Assembly (NCBI GenBank): GCA_037127315.1 | Contig: JBBBDQ010000398.1 | Span: 4,837,501 to 4,901,500, forward strand | Reading direction: 5' to 3' | Length of the DNA: 64,000 nucleotides | DNA from: Ascarosepion bandense | Lineage: Eukaryota > Mollusca > Cephalopoda > Sepiida > Sepiidae | Shown: piece by piece, positions 10,870 through 21,674 of the stretch | Numbering within the stretch: position 1 is the stretch's first letter | Layout: each line of letters starts with the position of its first letter | Program-made: the position numbers and the translations under genes | The notes under the pieces: model-generated | The model's database searches: none | The model's input: the letters and a program-made list of their open reading frames with translations, nothing else | What the model was told of the DNA's origin: nothing

Positions 10870-11030
10870 TCTTAAAGCTTCCGTGAAAGTAATTATAGAA
10901 AATGCAGTGGGGTGTCAACTCACGGCAGTGGTAAAGAGATTGAAGTCACGTCTGGACCGATAATATTACAAACTCTTCTTTAGATTTTATGAAGAATCTT
11001 GATATATAGCAGGAGAACCAATATTTAGTG
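10870..11030 (-). mobile_element. Very degenerate jockey-type LINE fragment
   Basis: Scattered words of the LINE complement are recognisable, including ATTACAAACTCTTC and AGGAGAACC in the right order. The match is weak, and the stretch could be an old copy or chance similarity in AT-rich DNA. Confidence 0.25.
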
Positions 11031-11389
11031 CACGGAACAAGAGAAAATGTATAAATGTGTTTGGGAGAGCAAACTTATCTGGCATGACAGAGTGAACAAA
11101 TATTCTTAACAGAAGACCTCGCAGTTAATTTAATGTATTCACTCCGCTTCTTTTGATTGGATGAACTGTAGCCAAGAAGATCCAATAAGAAGTGTAAACC
11201 CCATTTATACTGATGGAGGTAAGAAATGACTCTGTATCCACTTCTTCTATAAAGTGTATCCCTTCAGTGCATTGGCGATCATGGCTCGCCACAATTTTCT
11301 GTTTTTTATAACTAATAATAAAACCATTTACTTAGGCTCGCTACGTAGAATATACATATTTCTCCTATTTTACTGTCTCTCTAAATTGC

Positions 11390-11625
11390 AAAGAAGAGTT
11401 TAGTCACATAGAAGCATGACCATCAAGACTAAAATAAGGGTGTATACGACCTGCGTCTTAAGACCCCTGCTGTGTATTTCTGAAACATGAAAAACATAAC
11501 AAAGACGTGTAAAATAATTTGATTTTACCTATAATTGGAAGAATATTCTAAACGCATTGATGTGCAGTATCGGGAAGTACAGAGTTAAAGCTCTTTATAA
11601 GAGAAGGATCTCTGGTCAGCGTTCA
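11390..11625 (+). pseudogene. RTE-related reverse transcriptase C-terminal fragment, second subfamily
   Basis: KTKIRVYTTCVLRPLL, then an E-T patch, NWKNILNALMC and KALYKRRISGQRSLTI resemble the block typical of another RTE-like subfamily (K.KVY.TCVLS.LLYG...LN..HMR...LG). There are stops and frameshifts. It differs clearly from the E1-E8 family. Confidence 0.45.
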
Positions 11626-11884
11626 CTGACGATTCGCTTTGGTGAAACCTTGGTAGGTTTATTGGCACACTGGGTTTATTTTACTTATTCTGCTCTGCTT
11701 AAGTATTGACCGCTTTTTTGTTAGTTGATTACTCGTCTCGTTTTTTTTCTTTGGGCTCCGTACTGACTTGGTCCGAATCTCGTTGGCTGATGTTTATGTG
11801 CTTAGCTCTTTCTTTTTTACAACCATTTTTTCCTTCCACGAAGATACTCGGAGGGTTTTTCGAAACGAGTATACTCATAAGTTT

Positions 11885-11887
11885 GTG

Positions 11888-11929
<42 letters not shown>

Positions 11930-12148
11930 CTTAAAGGCTTTGTCACTTTAACTGAGCAGGTTCATGCCAATTTCGATGTTTCGTGGGCTTATCAGCTAAA
12001 TGACAATTTTTTTGAGCCTTATCAATGGTCTATCTTCGCCCCGATATCGGGCTCTTTACGATAAAAAAAAAATGCATATCAAAATACATTTTAGCTGGAA
12101 AAACCATTGAAAAAGGAAAACCCTTACCTTTAAGCATTATCAAATCTC

Positions 12149-12188
<40 letters not shown>

Positions 12189-12190
12189 GA
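11885..12190. repeat. Dispersed repeat D5 with two (TA)n tracts
   Basis: (TA)n lies at about 11889-11927 and 12152-12183. The stretch between them (about 12030-12100) resembles 60775-60850: both read TCTATCT, then ACCCCGAT or GCCCCGAT, a short gap, and CTTTACGATAAA, and both are associated with (TA)n tracts. The identity of the element is unknown. Confidence 0.5.
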
Positions 12191-12944
12191 TAATGTTCAA
12201 GATCCTTATTATCACAAAAAAATATTTCAATCGAAAAAGATTTACTCTCTTCAAATAAAATGCACTGCGTTGTTAAACCGTAAAAAACAGGTTAATAACA
12301 ATTGAATTTTTGTACCTACATAATTTGGACGTCCCCATTACGTAGTTCTTTTTTTGTTTTTGTAATATATAATCATTTCAACCGAAGCAAAACAGGACCG
12401 CCACTTGTGGGCAGGAGTTACAGTGAGAGAAAAGACAAAATAAAAGGGATGTCGTAAAAGGATAGGAATCAAGGAGACAGAAGATGGTAATTAACATTGC
12501 ATTTAAATTTTCTGAGATTTTAACTATCAGTTTTGCTTAGAACTATGTATGCTGACTCTCAACTACGTTTCCTTTAATATGTTAACAAAGGTTTCGTTCA
12601 GCTTTAAACAATATAAACGTTTTCTATTAAATGCAATCTAGTCCATGCGTGTGATTCAAGTTAACGTTTATTTAGCCCAATGATACATATTCGATTTTGT
12701 GAGGTTCCAGCTCAGCTTGACGTGCATATACAATGTTACGATTAAAGTAATAAAGCTTTTACTAAATTATAGCATCAAGCCTCCTATTACTAGATTCGAC
12801 ATTTGATGGCGCAATGAAAGTGTAGCAAGCGTAGGTGGAAATAAAGGGATGCAACCAGATAAAATTGAACGATGCCTTTACGACATTTAACTAAAAATTA
12901 CGTGTTTTGCAAATGTAATAACCGGAAAGAACGCAGCGTGGCTT
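12191..12944. other. Unassigned AT-rich sequence
   Basis: No open frame, microsatellite or family resemblance was recognised across these 750 bases. Confidence 0.5.
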
Positions 12945-13957
12945 AGGCAAATATTTATACGCTGACGACACTCCGGTTTACTCTCGCCTCGATCAAAAAT
13001 CTGCAAGGCTGACAAAGCAAACCTCGCTGCAGCCTTGAAATGGACCTCCAGTTCATGGTAGATTAGGGTAAGAAATGGCTCGTGAATCTTAATGCTTTCA
13101 AAACGAAGCTGCTATCTATTAACCACCACAGACAATCGATCCCACCTCCCATTATCATGGATCAGGCTAGTCTCTCTGAAATGAAAACAGTGCGTCTCTT
13201 CGGATTAACTCTCACAACAGACCTCAAGTAGAATGAATATATAATCCATAGCTAAATCCGCAGTTAAGAAGGTCGGTTCTCTCTGAAGGGCCAGGAAGTT
13301 TTTTTTCCGTCTGAAACAATCCTGCACATATACAAATCTACCATCCACCCGTGCATTGAATACTGCTGCCATATCTGGTCGGGTGCTTCTGCTATCCACC
13401 TAGGACTCCTTGACAAAATCCAACGGAGAATCTGTAATGTGATCGATCCCAAATTGGCAGCAAGGATACAGTCACTTTCTCACCGGCGCAATGTGGCTTC
13501 CCTGTATCTCTTCTACAAATACTCTCACAGCTTCTGCTCAGATAGACTTGGTACTCCCTATGTATGAAATTACTCGAGCCACAAGATTAGCAACTAGGTC
13601 CGGCGCATTTACTGTGAATCCGATAAATTGTAAACGTAAATTCTACTCCAACAGCTTCTTTTCTCGCACTTTCCACCAGTGAAATTCTCTTCTGTTGACT
13701 TGCTTTCCAGACAGCTACAATCTTCATGAACTTAAATGTAAAGTCAATAGTCATCTCCTATCTCACTAACTTGCATTCTCTTTCTCTCTCATGCTCCTTG
13801 CTTCTCTCTTCACTCTCATCAGTACTCTTATTCTTCTCTGACCCTCTTCCTGACACCCCCTGTAACCTGTCTCTTTTTCTCATAACTTTACTCCCATGTA
13901 ACTCCCTGCTTAATTGTGGCAAGAAAATGTCTTGCTTGGGGCCTCACGATTATAAAA
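12945..13957 (+). mobile_element. jockey-type LINE, 5'-truncated copy
   Basis: The copy begins at YADDTPVYSRLDQKSAR. The conserved IEYCCHIWSG region appears near 13360, and the 3' UTR ends in CTTGCTTGGGGCCTCACGATTATAAAAA at 13957. Frames are broken by stops and an indel in the linker (around 13045-13075). It has the same 5' truncation zone as the copy at 7150. Confidence 0.8.
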
Positions 13958-13987
13958 ATAAATATGGAGATTCTCTAACTTCGGCTT

Positions 13988-14098
13988 TCTTGAGACGAGA
14001 GCCAGATGAGTATTTCGTTGTCGAGCCGTAGAGGAAGATGTATGTGATCATCTTATACATCTGGGGGAAGCTAGAATAGCGGAATAATACCAAACTTT
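13988..14098 (+). repeat. Left terminal inverted repeat of a candidate 570-bp element
   Basis: The arm from TTGAGACGA to AATACCAA is complementary to 14449-14557. Long exact words include TTTCGTTGTCGAGCCGTAG and TATGTGATCAT. Confidence 0.8.
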
Positions 14099-14448
14099 TT
14101 GTGAAAATCGTTAAAACAATTCTGCTATTCATTCACTATAGCTTTCTTTGTCTCTGACACCCTTGACTATAATATGTCCTTTGAGTATTAGATTCTCTAA
14201 GCATTTTCTCGTTGTAACTACAACTTTTACTGATATTAAGTAGAAGTGAAGGTTTATCGTTTTCCATATGACCAGTCTAAGTTGTTCTCAGTATCCATCT
14301 GTATAACCACATTTGCTTACTTCAAGTCTTTTCTTCAACTGTGAGTAGATTATTCAGCTTTCACTGCCACAAGAAGAGTTATATTAGGTAATAGTTCAGG
14401 AGGTTTTTCTTAAATATTTACATAAATCTTACATGTTTTCACACAAAT
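14099..14448. other. Interior of the 13988-14557 inverted-repeat element
   Basis: This AT-rich interior of 350 bases has no coding frame. With the two arms it forms a possible non-autonomous (MITE or foldback) element. No sequence related to the interior was noticed elsewhere in the window. Confidence 0.5.
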
Positions 14449-14557
14449 CTTGGTATTGATCCGCTACTCTAGCTTGCGCCAACTGTATAACATGATCACA
14501 TAAATCTTCCTCTACGGCTCGACAACGAAACACTCACCTAGATTTCGTCTCAAAATC
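14449..14557 (-). repeat. Right terminal inverted repeat of the 570-bp element
   Basis: Reverse complement of 13988-14098 at roughly 80-85 percent by eye. A target-site duplication outside the arms is not obvious. Confidence 0.8.
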
Positions 14558-14941
14558 TTTCTGTTTCTAATTTGCTTAGCTTTTGTAAGGCATCTTTCTT
14601 TATCGCAATACGCCTTCAGATTTCAGTGTAGAGCAAATTTAAATGCCGTGAAAGGAATAGAGAAATAACTACACTGGGAGATATGCCTACTAGAAACATT
14701 TCCCCGGCGGAAAATATTATATACCCTAACGGCAATGTGAGAAAGTGCAAATTTCGAAGTGATCCTAGACTAGGAAAAATAATTTTTAAACATCAAAAAA
14801 CAAATTTAGTGACAAAATTGCAAAATCGCTTACGTTTTATTTAAGGACCACAAACAAAATTTCCAAAACAAATTACAAACCAGGCTAATTAATCCTACAA
14901 AGAGTGACTTAGGATAAATTCCATTTCGGATTAAAGAAAAT

Positions 14942-14942
<1 letters not shown>
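14558..14942. other. Unassigned AT-rich sequence
   Basis: No gene or repeat family was recognised. Confidence 0.5.

Positions 14943-15028
<86 letters not shown>
14943..15028. repeat. (TA)n followed by (TTA)n
   Basis: About 22 TA units pass directly into about 13 TTA units, just outside the left terminal repeat of the Penelope-like element. Confidence 0.95.
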
Positions 15029-15029
<1 letters not shown>

Positions 15030-15049
15030 ATATAACAAACAATGAATTC

Positions 15050-16670
15050 CTATTATGTTCAATCATGCGCCGTTCTAAACATCGTATTTTGGCTTTAATT
15101 TCTGGTGAAAATAAATTATTATTACAAAAATTATTATTGCTAAAAAATTACTATAAGCATGAACAACTCAAGTATCTTTTCATGGCTATCCAGGTAATAT
15201 TTATACTTAAATAAATGGTATTGTGATAGGATCTCCTTTAGGTCCCCTCTTTTCTAATGATTATATGGCACATTTAGAAAATAAAGTATTTAATGAACCT
15301 AATAAACCCCCTATATATGTAAGATACGTAGATGACATTTTTAATTTAGCTAAAATTTTTGGTCAAATTACACAATTAACTAAAAATATTGATCAAATTA
15401 CAGAATTTAAAAGCAAATTTAGAAAGTCATTCCGTTCTCAAACTTTTCATTAAAACTTAATATTAATAATAAAATTCAATTCCTTTATGTATTTATTAAT
15501 TATAGCACACATACATTTACTACTTCTCTATATAGGAAAGCAACTACTATAAATTCGTGTTTTCTGAATTGTAATAGTAAATGCATTCTAAGATATAAGT
15601 TAGCTGTTATAAAAAAAAATATTATTTCAACGCACAAAAATTATATCTTCTCCCAAAGCAATATTCTGTAAAAAATTACATAATTTTAAACATATTTGGT
15701 AACAATGGATTTCCTGACTCCGTCATTGATCAACAAATTCAAATGTATCTCAATAAACTTTATAATACTTTTAACAATATTGATAATATAAATAATAATA
15801 GTGTACATCAAAATAGCCATAACACTATACCTATTCTGTTGCGACCAAATGCATAATAATTAAAAACATGATGAAACAACACTAAAAAACATAATAAGTA
15901 GAAATGTTTAATTAATAATAATAATAAAATTAACCTCATTATGTATAATATATAATCTAAAACAATTGACCTCATAGTCCTTAATGCCCTTACAACCACA
16001 AAACTAAATCCTGTACTGAAAACCAATGTAGTGTATCAATTTACATGCTCGTTCAGAGATTATATCTCTGACACTCACAATAAACCCACTACATATACTG
16101 GTTTTACTGCGACCACGATCTCCCATAGACCTACCTGTCACCTTTCTGATCAAAGTTTTGTTAAATGACATTTTTTAGAAAAACATAACCACGTACATTC
16201 GAGAGAATTTAGTAGTAAACACATAATACTCGCACATACACAGAGTGAACAGAACATTCAGATATTGGAGGCCATCTATATTAAATCAAATCAGTCCACA
16301 CTCAATAAAACCACATTTCAATCAAATCACAATACATTACATTGCATTTAGACATATGGTTCTTTTGTTAACATTTCGGTCTCTCAAGTGGTGTGACGTC
16401 ATAGAACCGCATTACTAATTTACGACTTGCGTTTGCTATTCGGTGACTGTTATCGTCGCATAACAATATTTTATGTCAGCACGAGAGAATATCATCATTG
16501 ATGTTGGATATCTTTGTCTTTGTGTTAACGTCCCTTACAACCAAGTTGGCTCATGTGGGCCGAAAACTTAGAACTAGCGTAATAAAAAATATTCAAATGT
16601 TGGACTATTTTCACCAGATATTAAAGCCAAAATGCGATATTTAGATTGGCTCATGATTAAACATAATAGA
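15050..16670 (+). mobile_element. Penelope-like element with inverted terminal repeats
   Basis: The left end (15050-15113) is the reverse complement of the right end (16606-16670): TTTAATCATGAGCC pairs with TTCAATCATGCGCC, and ATTTTGGCTTTAAT is shared exactly. Inside, in order on the plus strand, are the RT block IGSPLGPLFSNDYMAHLENK, the catalytic YVRYVDDIFN, SLYRKATTINSCFLNC, NNGFPDSVIDQQI, then VYQFTC and a GIY-YIG-like block TYTGFTATTISHRPTCHL. The last lacks the IG of the YIG motif, and an AT-rich insertion sits around 15830-15960. Frameshifts and stops make it inactive. This order and the inverted ends fit Penelope-like elements. Confidence 0.8.
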
Positions 16671-17995
16671 TATTCATTTTTTTATATTTAACAATATGAT
16701 TAGATAATTATCTGCGGACTCGATACACTATATATGCGTGTGTGTGTCCTCTTTCTATGTAAGTGTTTTGGCAAGCTGCATCTCTTCGTTCCACCACGAA
16801 AATGTTTGCCGTGAGGTAAGGTGCACACTTCAAAGTTTCGTAAATTTGATGGAAAGCAGTTTGAGCAGCTGCGTTGGTAAAATTTAAACGCTTTTGTACA
16901 ACTGTACAAAATAAAATTTAATTGTCAATGTAATAATTGTATTAGCAAACATAATCGTATATGTAATCTGAAAATAAATGTTTTCATTTACTTACCTCCT
17001 ACTTTTGAACCATTCTGTACATAGAGGGTGCTATGGACAAACAGTCCTCTAAAGCACGAATTAATAAAAATAATACTGACATCTCATTTTAACAGACATA
17101 TCTACCAAAATTAGACAAAGAATGTCCTGAAATACTAAAGAGCAAATTTATTTAATAAAATCACCATTGACTTCAGTAACGGCCTCAAAAGGAATTCAGA
17201 ACCTCCTTCATATATGTCTTTATTTAATGTGTATTAAGGTTTTGCCACTGTTTCTTGTACCTCTCGTCTATCTTGATTTTCAATCGACTTTGATATTCAA
17301 AAATTCAAATGCAATTCTAATCTTTCGTCTTTTTAATTTCTTTTTTTTATTGTTATCACTTCTTCGTAATGTCTTTCTATTTCTGACATCACAGTCACTA
17401 CCCACCAGCGCCCTAATAGACGCTATTTTTGAAACATGGCCTTAATCTGTTAACTTTTAATAGATGTTTCGGCATCTCCTCCGCAGCCAGCTCAGAAATA
17501 TTTTCTTTTTTATGTAACATGTATTTTGCAATTTAATTGACGATGCGAAGCCAAAATTGTTTTCTAAGAATGTTAATGTATAGTAAAACATTCTAGATAT
17601 ATGTTATTCTTTTTTTTCTACATTTACTTTTTAATTATATTACTTGTCTCAAACATGATTTTACTCTGATAATTGCATCTCGCCATGCCAAATTTTTATC
17701 TATAATTAAGATCTATTCAAGCAGTGATTCTTTTTGGAAAACTTCACATGATCCACCAAAGCAAAAGGCGTATCAATTTCCCCATCCTCTTGTCATGATG
17801 TTTCAAACTTTTGTTCCGTCAAAACAGAACGCACATTTTCTTTTTCTAATTGAAGACTCTTGCATCGTTTGCCTTTCAGCTTAGGTTATTAAAATATCAT
17901 TTCGCATAAGCACGGATTCTTTTATTTGAATCTTTACAGACACCTGAGAATTGTGACTGTTATAAGCAATCTAATCAGAAGTCACGTGTAGAATA
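16671..17995. other. Largely unassigned sequence
   Basis: No coding region is supported. Around 17150-17460 a few words resemble the 3' part of the jockey-type LINE on the plus strand (TTCAAAAATTCAAATGC, then a pyrimidine-rich tail), which may be an extremely old copy. The remainder is AT-rich without recognisable repeats. Confidence 0.4.
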
Positions 17996-18780
17996 ATGAC
18001 AGTCTCTCTTGTCGTAAATCTACGCCTCGTTGGCCTCACACTTTCACCGGACCTCAAGTGGAATGACTATATCGAATCCATTGCTAAATCCGCTGCTATG
18101 AAAGTCCGTTCTCTGTGCAGGGCCCGGAGGTTTTTTCCATCTGAATCTATCCTGCACATTTATAAATCTACCATCCGCCCGTGCATTGAATACTGTTGCC
18201 ATATCTGGTCGGGTGCCCCTGCTATTCTCCTTGGGCTTCTCGACAAGGTACAGCGGAGGGTCTGTAATGTGATCTATATCGACTTAGCAGACCGCCTGCA
18301 GTCTCTCTCTTACCGGCGCGACGTGGCTTCCCTGTGTCTCTTCTATAAATACTTTCACGGCTTCTGCTCCGATGAACTTGGATCACTGGTGCCCCCTAGG
18401 TTCGAATTTGCATGAGATACTAGATCAGCAACCAGATCCCACCCTTTTACAGTGAAAGCGATAAAATGCAACCGCAACTTCTACTCCAACAGTTTCTTTT
18501 CTCGCACTTTCCGACTGTGAAATTCCCTTCCACAAGACTGCTTCCCTGACGGCTACAATCTCCAGTAGTTTAAATGTAAGGTCAATAGACACCTCCTAAC
18601 AAAATAACTCGCTTCCATTCTTTCAAACACTCTTCCCACCCACTCAACTATCTATCACCCCCCCCTTCTGACATTTCCTATATCTAACCACTCTTTCTAT
18701 TTACCTTCCCCCATGTAGACCCAAGCGCAATAGTGGCAGTGGAATGCCTTGCTTGGGGTGAAATGATTTTTAAAAAATAG
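17996..18780 (+). mobile_element. jockey-type LINE, 5'-truncated copy with a clean C-terminal frame
   Basis: An uninterrupted frame at 17996-18415 encodes the ORF2 C-terminal domain: LRLVGLTLSPDLKWNDYIES, AKSAAMKVRSLCRARRFFP, RPCIEYCCHIWSGAPA, LLDKVQRRVCNVIYIDLADR and CLFYKYFHGFCSDELGSLVP. The stop at 18415 replaces an Arg codon (CGAG to TGAG). The 3' UTR ends in CCTTGCTTGGGGTGAAATG and an A-rich tail. This is one of the younger copies. Confidence 0.85.
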
Positions 18781-19065
18781 AGATAGAAATTGTGCCGAAT
18801 TTATTTAAATTTAAGCTTTTGTCTTTTGTATTTATTCGTTAACATAATCCTTCATTTTCCCAACTTATAGTTTTGTAGCTTCATTACTTTTTAACGCAAC
18901 TCCATTCATGGTCATCACTAAAACCACTACAAACTACATGAAGAACCAAATTAAATCTTGATTCAGAAACGGTGTTCAATTTAATGTTGAGTTATTTATA
19001 GTGACTGAAACTGTTAGGTAAGACTGGAAAATTATTTGAATAATATAGAATTTATCAGCGAGACA
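18781..19065. other. Unassigned AT-rich sequence
   Basis: Nothing recognisable between the LINE tail and SINE-A copy 2. Confidence 0.5.
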
Positions 19066-19370
19066 GTTACGTACCATAAGCGCTACACACTTGGGCGATC
19101 ATGCCTCTTTCGATTCATGACAGGCTACGTAGACTTTTTTTTCCGCAGTAGGTCGCCATTTTTGTTTTTTAGTGGTAGACTGGTTGCTAATAAAGACAAT
19201 AGAACCCAATCTGTCTTGCTATTCAACTCATAGCTGGCGGGAGGAGAGACGGATTAATACCTTTCTTAATGTTATTTGCGCATAAGTGATTGCCACGAAT
19301 TCAACTGGAATTTGAACACGGTTCTCTGATTTCTCATTCTGAGCCGTTATCCATTGCACCACAAAGCACT
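19066..19370 (-). mobile_element. SINE-A copy 2
   Basis: Complement of the SINE-A consensus. The pieces present are the tail (TTGGGCGATCATG), the body word GGAGAGACGGATTAATACC, a B-box complement AATTTGAACACGG and a tRNA-like head complement TTATCCATTGCACCACAAAGC. The 3' hairpin is imperfect in this copy. Confidence 0.85.
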
Positions 19371-19534
19371 TCCTACAACAAACCGTCCGCACAAGGAAAG
19401 AAAAAATTCAGTAAATATACAAAAATAGTAAAAAGATCAAGACTGTGGTGTTTCTTCTCATCATATTTATTCAACTTTTCCCGTCAAGTGAATAACAAAG
19501 ACGTATTAGGAAGGCCAAAGATGCATCCAAAACC

Positions 19535-19720
19535 TTAGCAGTACACTAAAAAAGAAAAGAGTAACTTACTGTTACGTGTGATCTTTCCTCTATGTGGCAG
19601 TGGATTCTCCACAGTTCTTTCACAAATGAAACAGAAACCTGAAACAACACAAATGTGGTTTTACAGAAAAATGCTGGTCATACTATGGACCGAACATTTA
19701 AATGTATATAACAGGAAATA
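19535..19720 (+). pseudogene. RTE-type LINE fragment (copy E6)
   Basis: AAGAGTAACTTACTGTTACG aligns with the family segment encoding KKRVLDCYVISV, and MWFYRKMLVILWTEHL follows in another frame. The copy is heavily mutated. Confidence 0.5.
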
Positions 19721-19808
19721 AAAGCTGTAATTCTGAACTTTTGTCTCATATTTTGATATTAAATATTATTATTATATTAAATCCAAATCTCTTTAATGAA
19801 TAACAAAA

Positions 19809-19838
19809 TCGGCATTGGCGTGACATTAATTTTTGGAG

Positions 19839-19894
<56 letters not shown>

Positions 19895-19927
19895 CTCCAA
19901 AAGTTAATGTAACGGTGAATCCTGCCG
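19809..19927. repeat. (TA)n-centred palindrome
   Basis: The left arm (19809-19844) ends in TTTTTGGAGGAGACTA. The right arm (19889-19927) begins TAGTCTCCTCCAAAA. Outer words CGGCATTGG/CGTGACATTAA and TTAATGTAACG/CCTGCCG are also complementary. The arms of 35-40 bp flank about 22 TA units. This looks like a small foldback element or MITE whose centre has expanded. Confidence 0.85.
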
Positions 19928-20140
19928 AATGACACACATTTTCATAATAAAAAATTATCGTAAATAATCAGGCCAGTAGATATAAATATATAATACTGTT
20001 TAATAAAAAGAAAACAGAATATCTACTTAATTAATAGTATCGATAAAAAATAATGTTCAAACAAATCATTTCATATAGCCTCGAGCATCGCCCATTGAGC
20101 AATGAACTAGAGCACTCTAGATATGAGTACATCATACGCT

Positions 20141-20290
20141 AAAAGTCTGCCTCCTTCTATCATAGCTCAGAGGTAGAATCGCCGACTGACGCCAATTCTG
20201 TCAGGTTTCAATCTTGGGTTAAAAGCCATCGGATGTCTTACCGGACTGATGAGCTGTGATACAGCGAAACAGATATGTCTACTGATGACT
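20141..20290 (+). mobile_element. Hammerhead-bearing tRNA-derived SINE (family H2), copy 1
   Basis: The head reads CATAGCTCAGAGGTAGAATC, a near-perfect Pol III A box at 20163-20176. A B-box-like AGGTTTCAATCTTGG follows at about 20203. Downstream comes a hammerhead ribozyme core, then a (TA)n tract. Two relatives at 37281 and 58131 (minus) share head, B box, ribozyme and flanking (TA)n. Confidence 0.75.
20236..20290 (+). ncRNA. Hammerhead ribozyme motif, H2 copy 1 (probably weakened)
   Basis: CTGATGA at 20246-20252 is followed by a perfect stem II (GCTGT-GAT-ACAGC, 20253-20265), GAAA at 20266-20269, a short stem III and GTC ending at 20279, the expected cleavage site. Stem I is poor here (CCGGA against TACTG), so this copy may cleave badly. 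The core is conserved. Confidence 0.7.
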
Positions 20291-20313
20291 ATATATATAT
20301 ATATATATATATA
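20290..20313. repeat. (TA)n between SINE H2 and a LINE 3' end
   Basis: The tract abuts the SINE tail on the left and the 3' end of a minus-strand LINE on the right. Confidence 0.9.
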
Positions 20314-20945
20314 TGAATCATCTCATCCAAAGCAAGGCATTCTACTGTTACTGTTGCGCAGGGGTTACATTGAAGAATGTGATAAGGAAAGGGTTTAGTT
20401 ATAGGAAATGTCAGGAGGATGGTAATAGACGGATGAGGATACCGAGGATGGGGGTGGAGTAGATGGAAAAAAGAGCTTGTGAGAATGGATGCGAGTTAGT
20501 ATGATAGAAGATGTCTATTAAGCTTACATTTAAATTCCTGGAGATTGTAGCTGTCGGGGAAGCAAGTATATGGAAGAGAATTCCACGGGTGGGAAGTGCG
20601 TGAAAAAAAAAAACTGTTACAGTAGAAATTGCGGTTATATTTTATCGGTTTCACTCTAAACAGGTGGGACCTAGTTGCTAATCTAGTAGCTCGTGTAAAT
20701 TCATACCTAAAGGGCACCCGTGATTTAAGTTTATTGGAGCAGAAGCCGTGAAAGTATTTATAGAAGAGGCACAGGGAAGCCACGTCAAGCCGGTGAGAGA
20801 TCGGCTGCAGTTGAGCTGCCAACTAAGTATCGATCACATTACAGATTCTCCATTGGATTTTGTCAAGAACCTTGAGGTGAATAGTAGGGGCACCCGACCA
20901 GATGTGGAAGCATCATTCAATACACTGGCGGATGGAAGTAAAGAA
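20314..20945 (-). mobile_element. jockey-type LINE 3' copy
   Basis: The minus strand reads from the linker to the 3' end. A frame at 20496-20822 carries QPISHRLDVASLCLFYKYFH, CSNKLKSRVPFRYEF, TRATRLATRSHLF and SRTSHPWNSLP, the ORF2 C-terminus. The 3' UTR ends against (TA)n. Confidence 0.8.
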
Positions 20946-21674
20946 CAGTTAGGAAAAAATGTTATTAATCTAACCTGTTTCACTTTAATATGCTTCTTCA
21001 GAGATTTTTAAAAGTCGAATGATTTTAAAAAGTTTTTACATTTTTAAAAAAAATTATTTGAAAATTCCAAGAGACAGTATTTTAATTGAGGTATGAATTT
21101 ATTGGTCAAATACATGTCACGTGTAATAAAGCAATGGATGAATATTTTAAAGAAGAAGAGATATGACAAATTAGAAGGAAGTTTTCATGTGACGCGTTTC
21201 ATCCCTTAGAACATTGTTAGACTAAATTGATGGGACTATACATGCGCACGAAGTAAATTGTGCTGAGAATTTTAAATTTAAATGGTTTTGTTTTGTTTTG
21301 TTTTTATATATATATTTTGCGATACATAATCTTGCCAACAAGTTTTTTTAACAGTAACGTTTAACCTGTACAAGGCCTGGGTGCCTGCAGAAGTAGAGCG
21401 TTACGTTAATATGTAGTTTATATGGATATGCGGGAGAGATGGCGATGATTCACAGGAAGAAACTGTTCGATAAACTTACTTTTCATCGACGGATTAAGGA
21501 GAGAATGTGGGTGGATGGCTACAATCTTGGGTGGAAAATAGTTATTCTCCAACAATGAAAATAGAGGCCCTTTTGAACACTATTAAGACCAAGTTATTAT
21601 AAAGTTAGAGGATAGCATGATGACAGTTAGTGCATCAAAGAACAAGACGTTAATATCTAAGTTCAAGGCTCTTA
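20946..21674. other. Unassigned sequence between two LINE copies
   Basis: AT-rich with no recognised repeats or genes. Confidence 0.5.

Noticed and set aside
13815..13845. CTCATCAG near 13826, considered as another hammerhead core on the minus strand
   Set aside because: No GAAA at the right distance and no stem II or stem I pairing; it is part of a LINE 3' UTR.
20161..20220. tRNA gene call on the H2 SINE head
   Set aside because: The A and B boxes are good, but the acceptor and anticodon arms do not fold into a tRNA and the sequence continues into SINE body.
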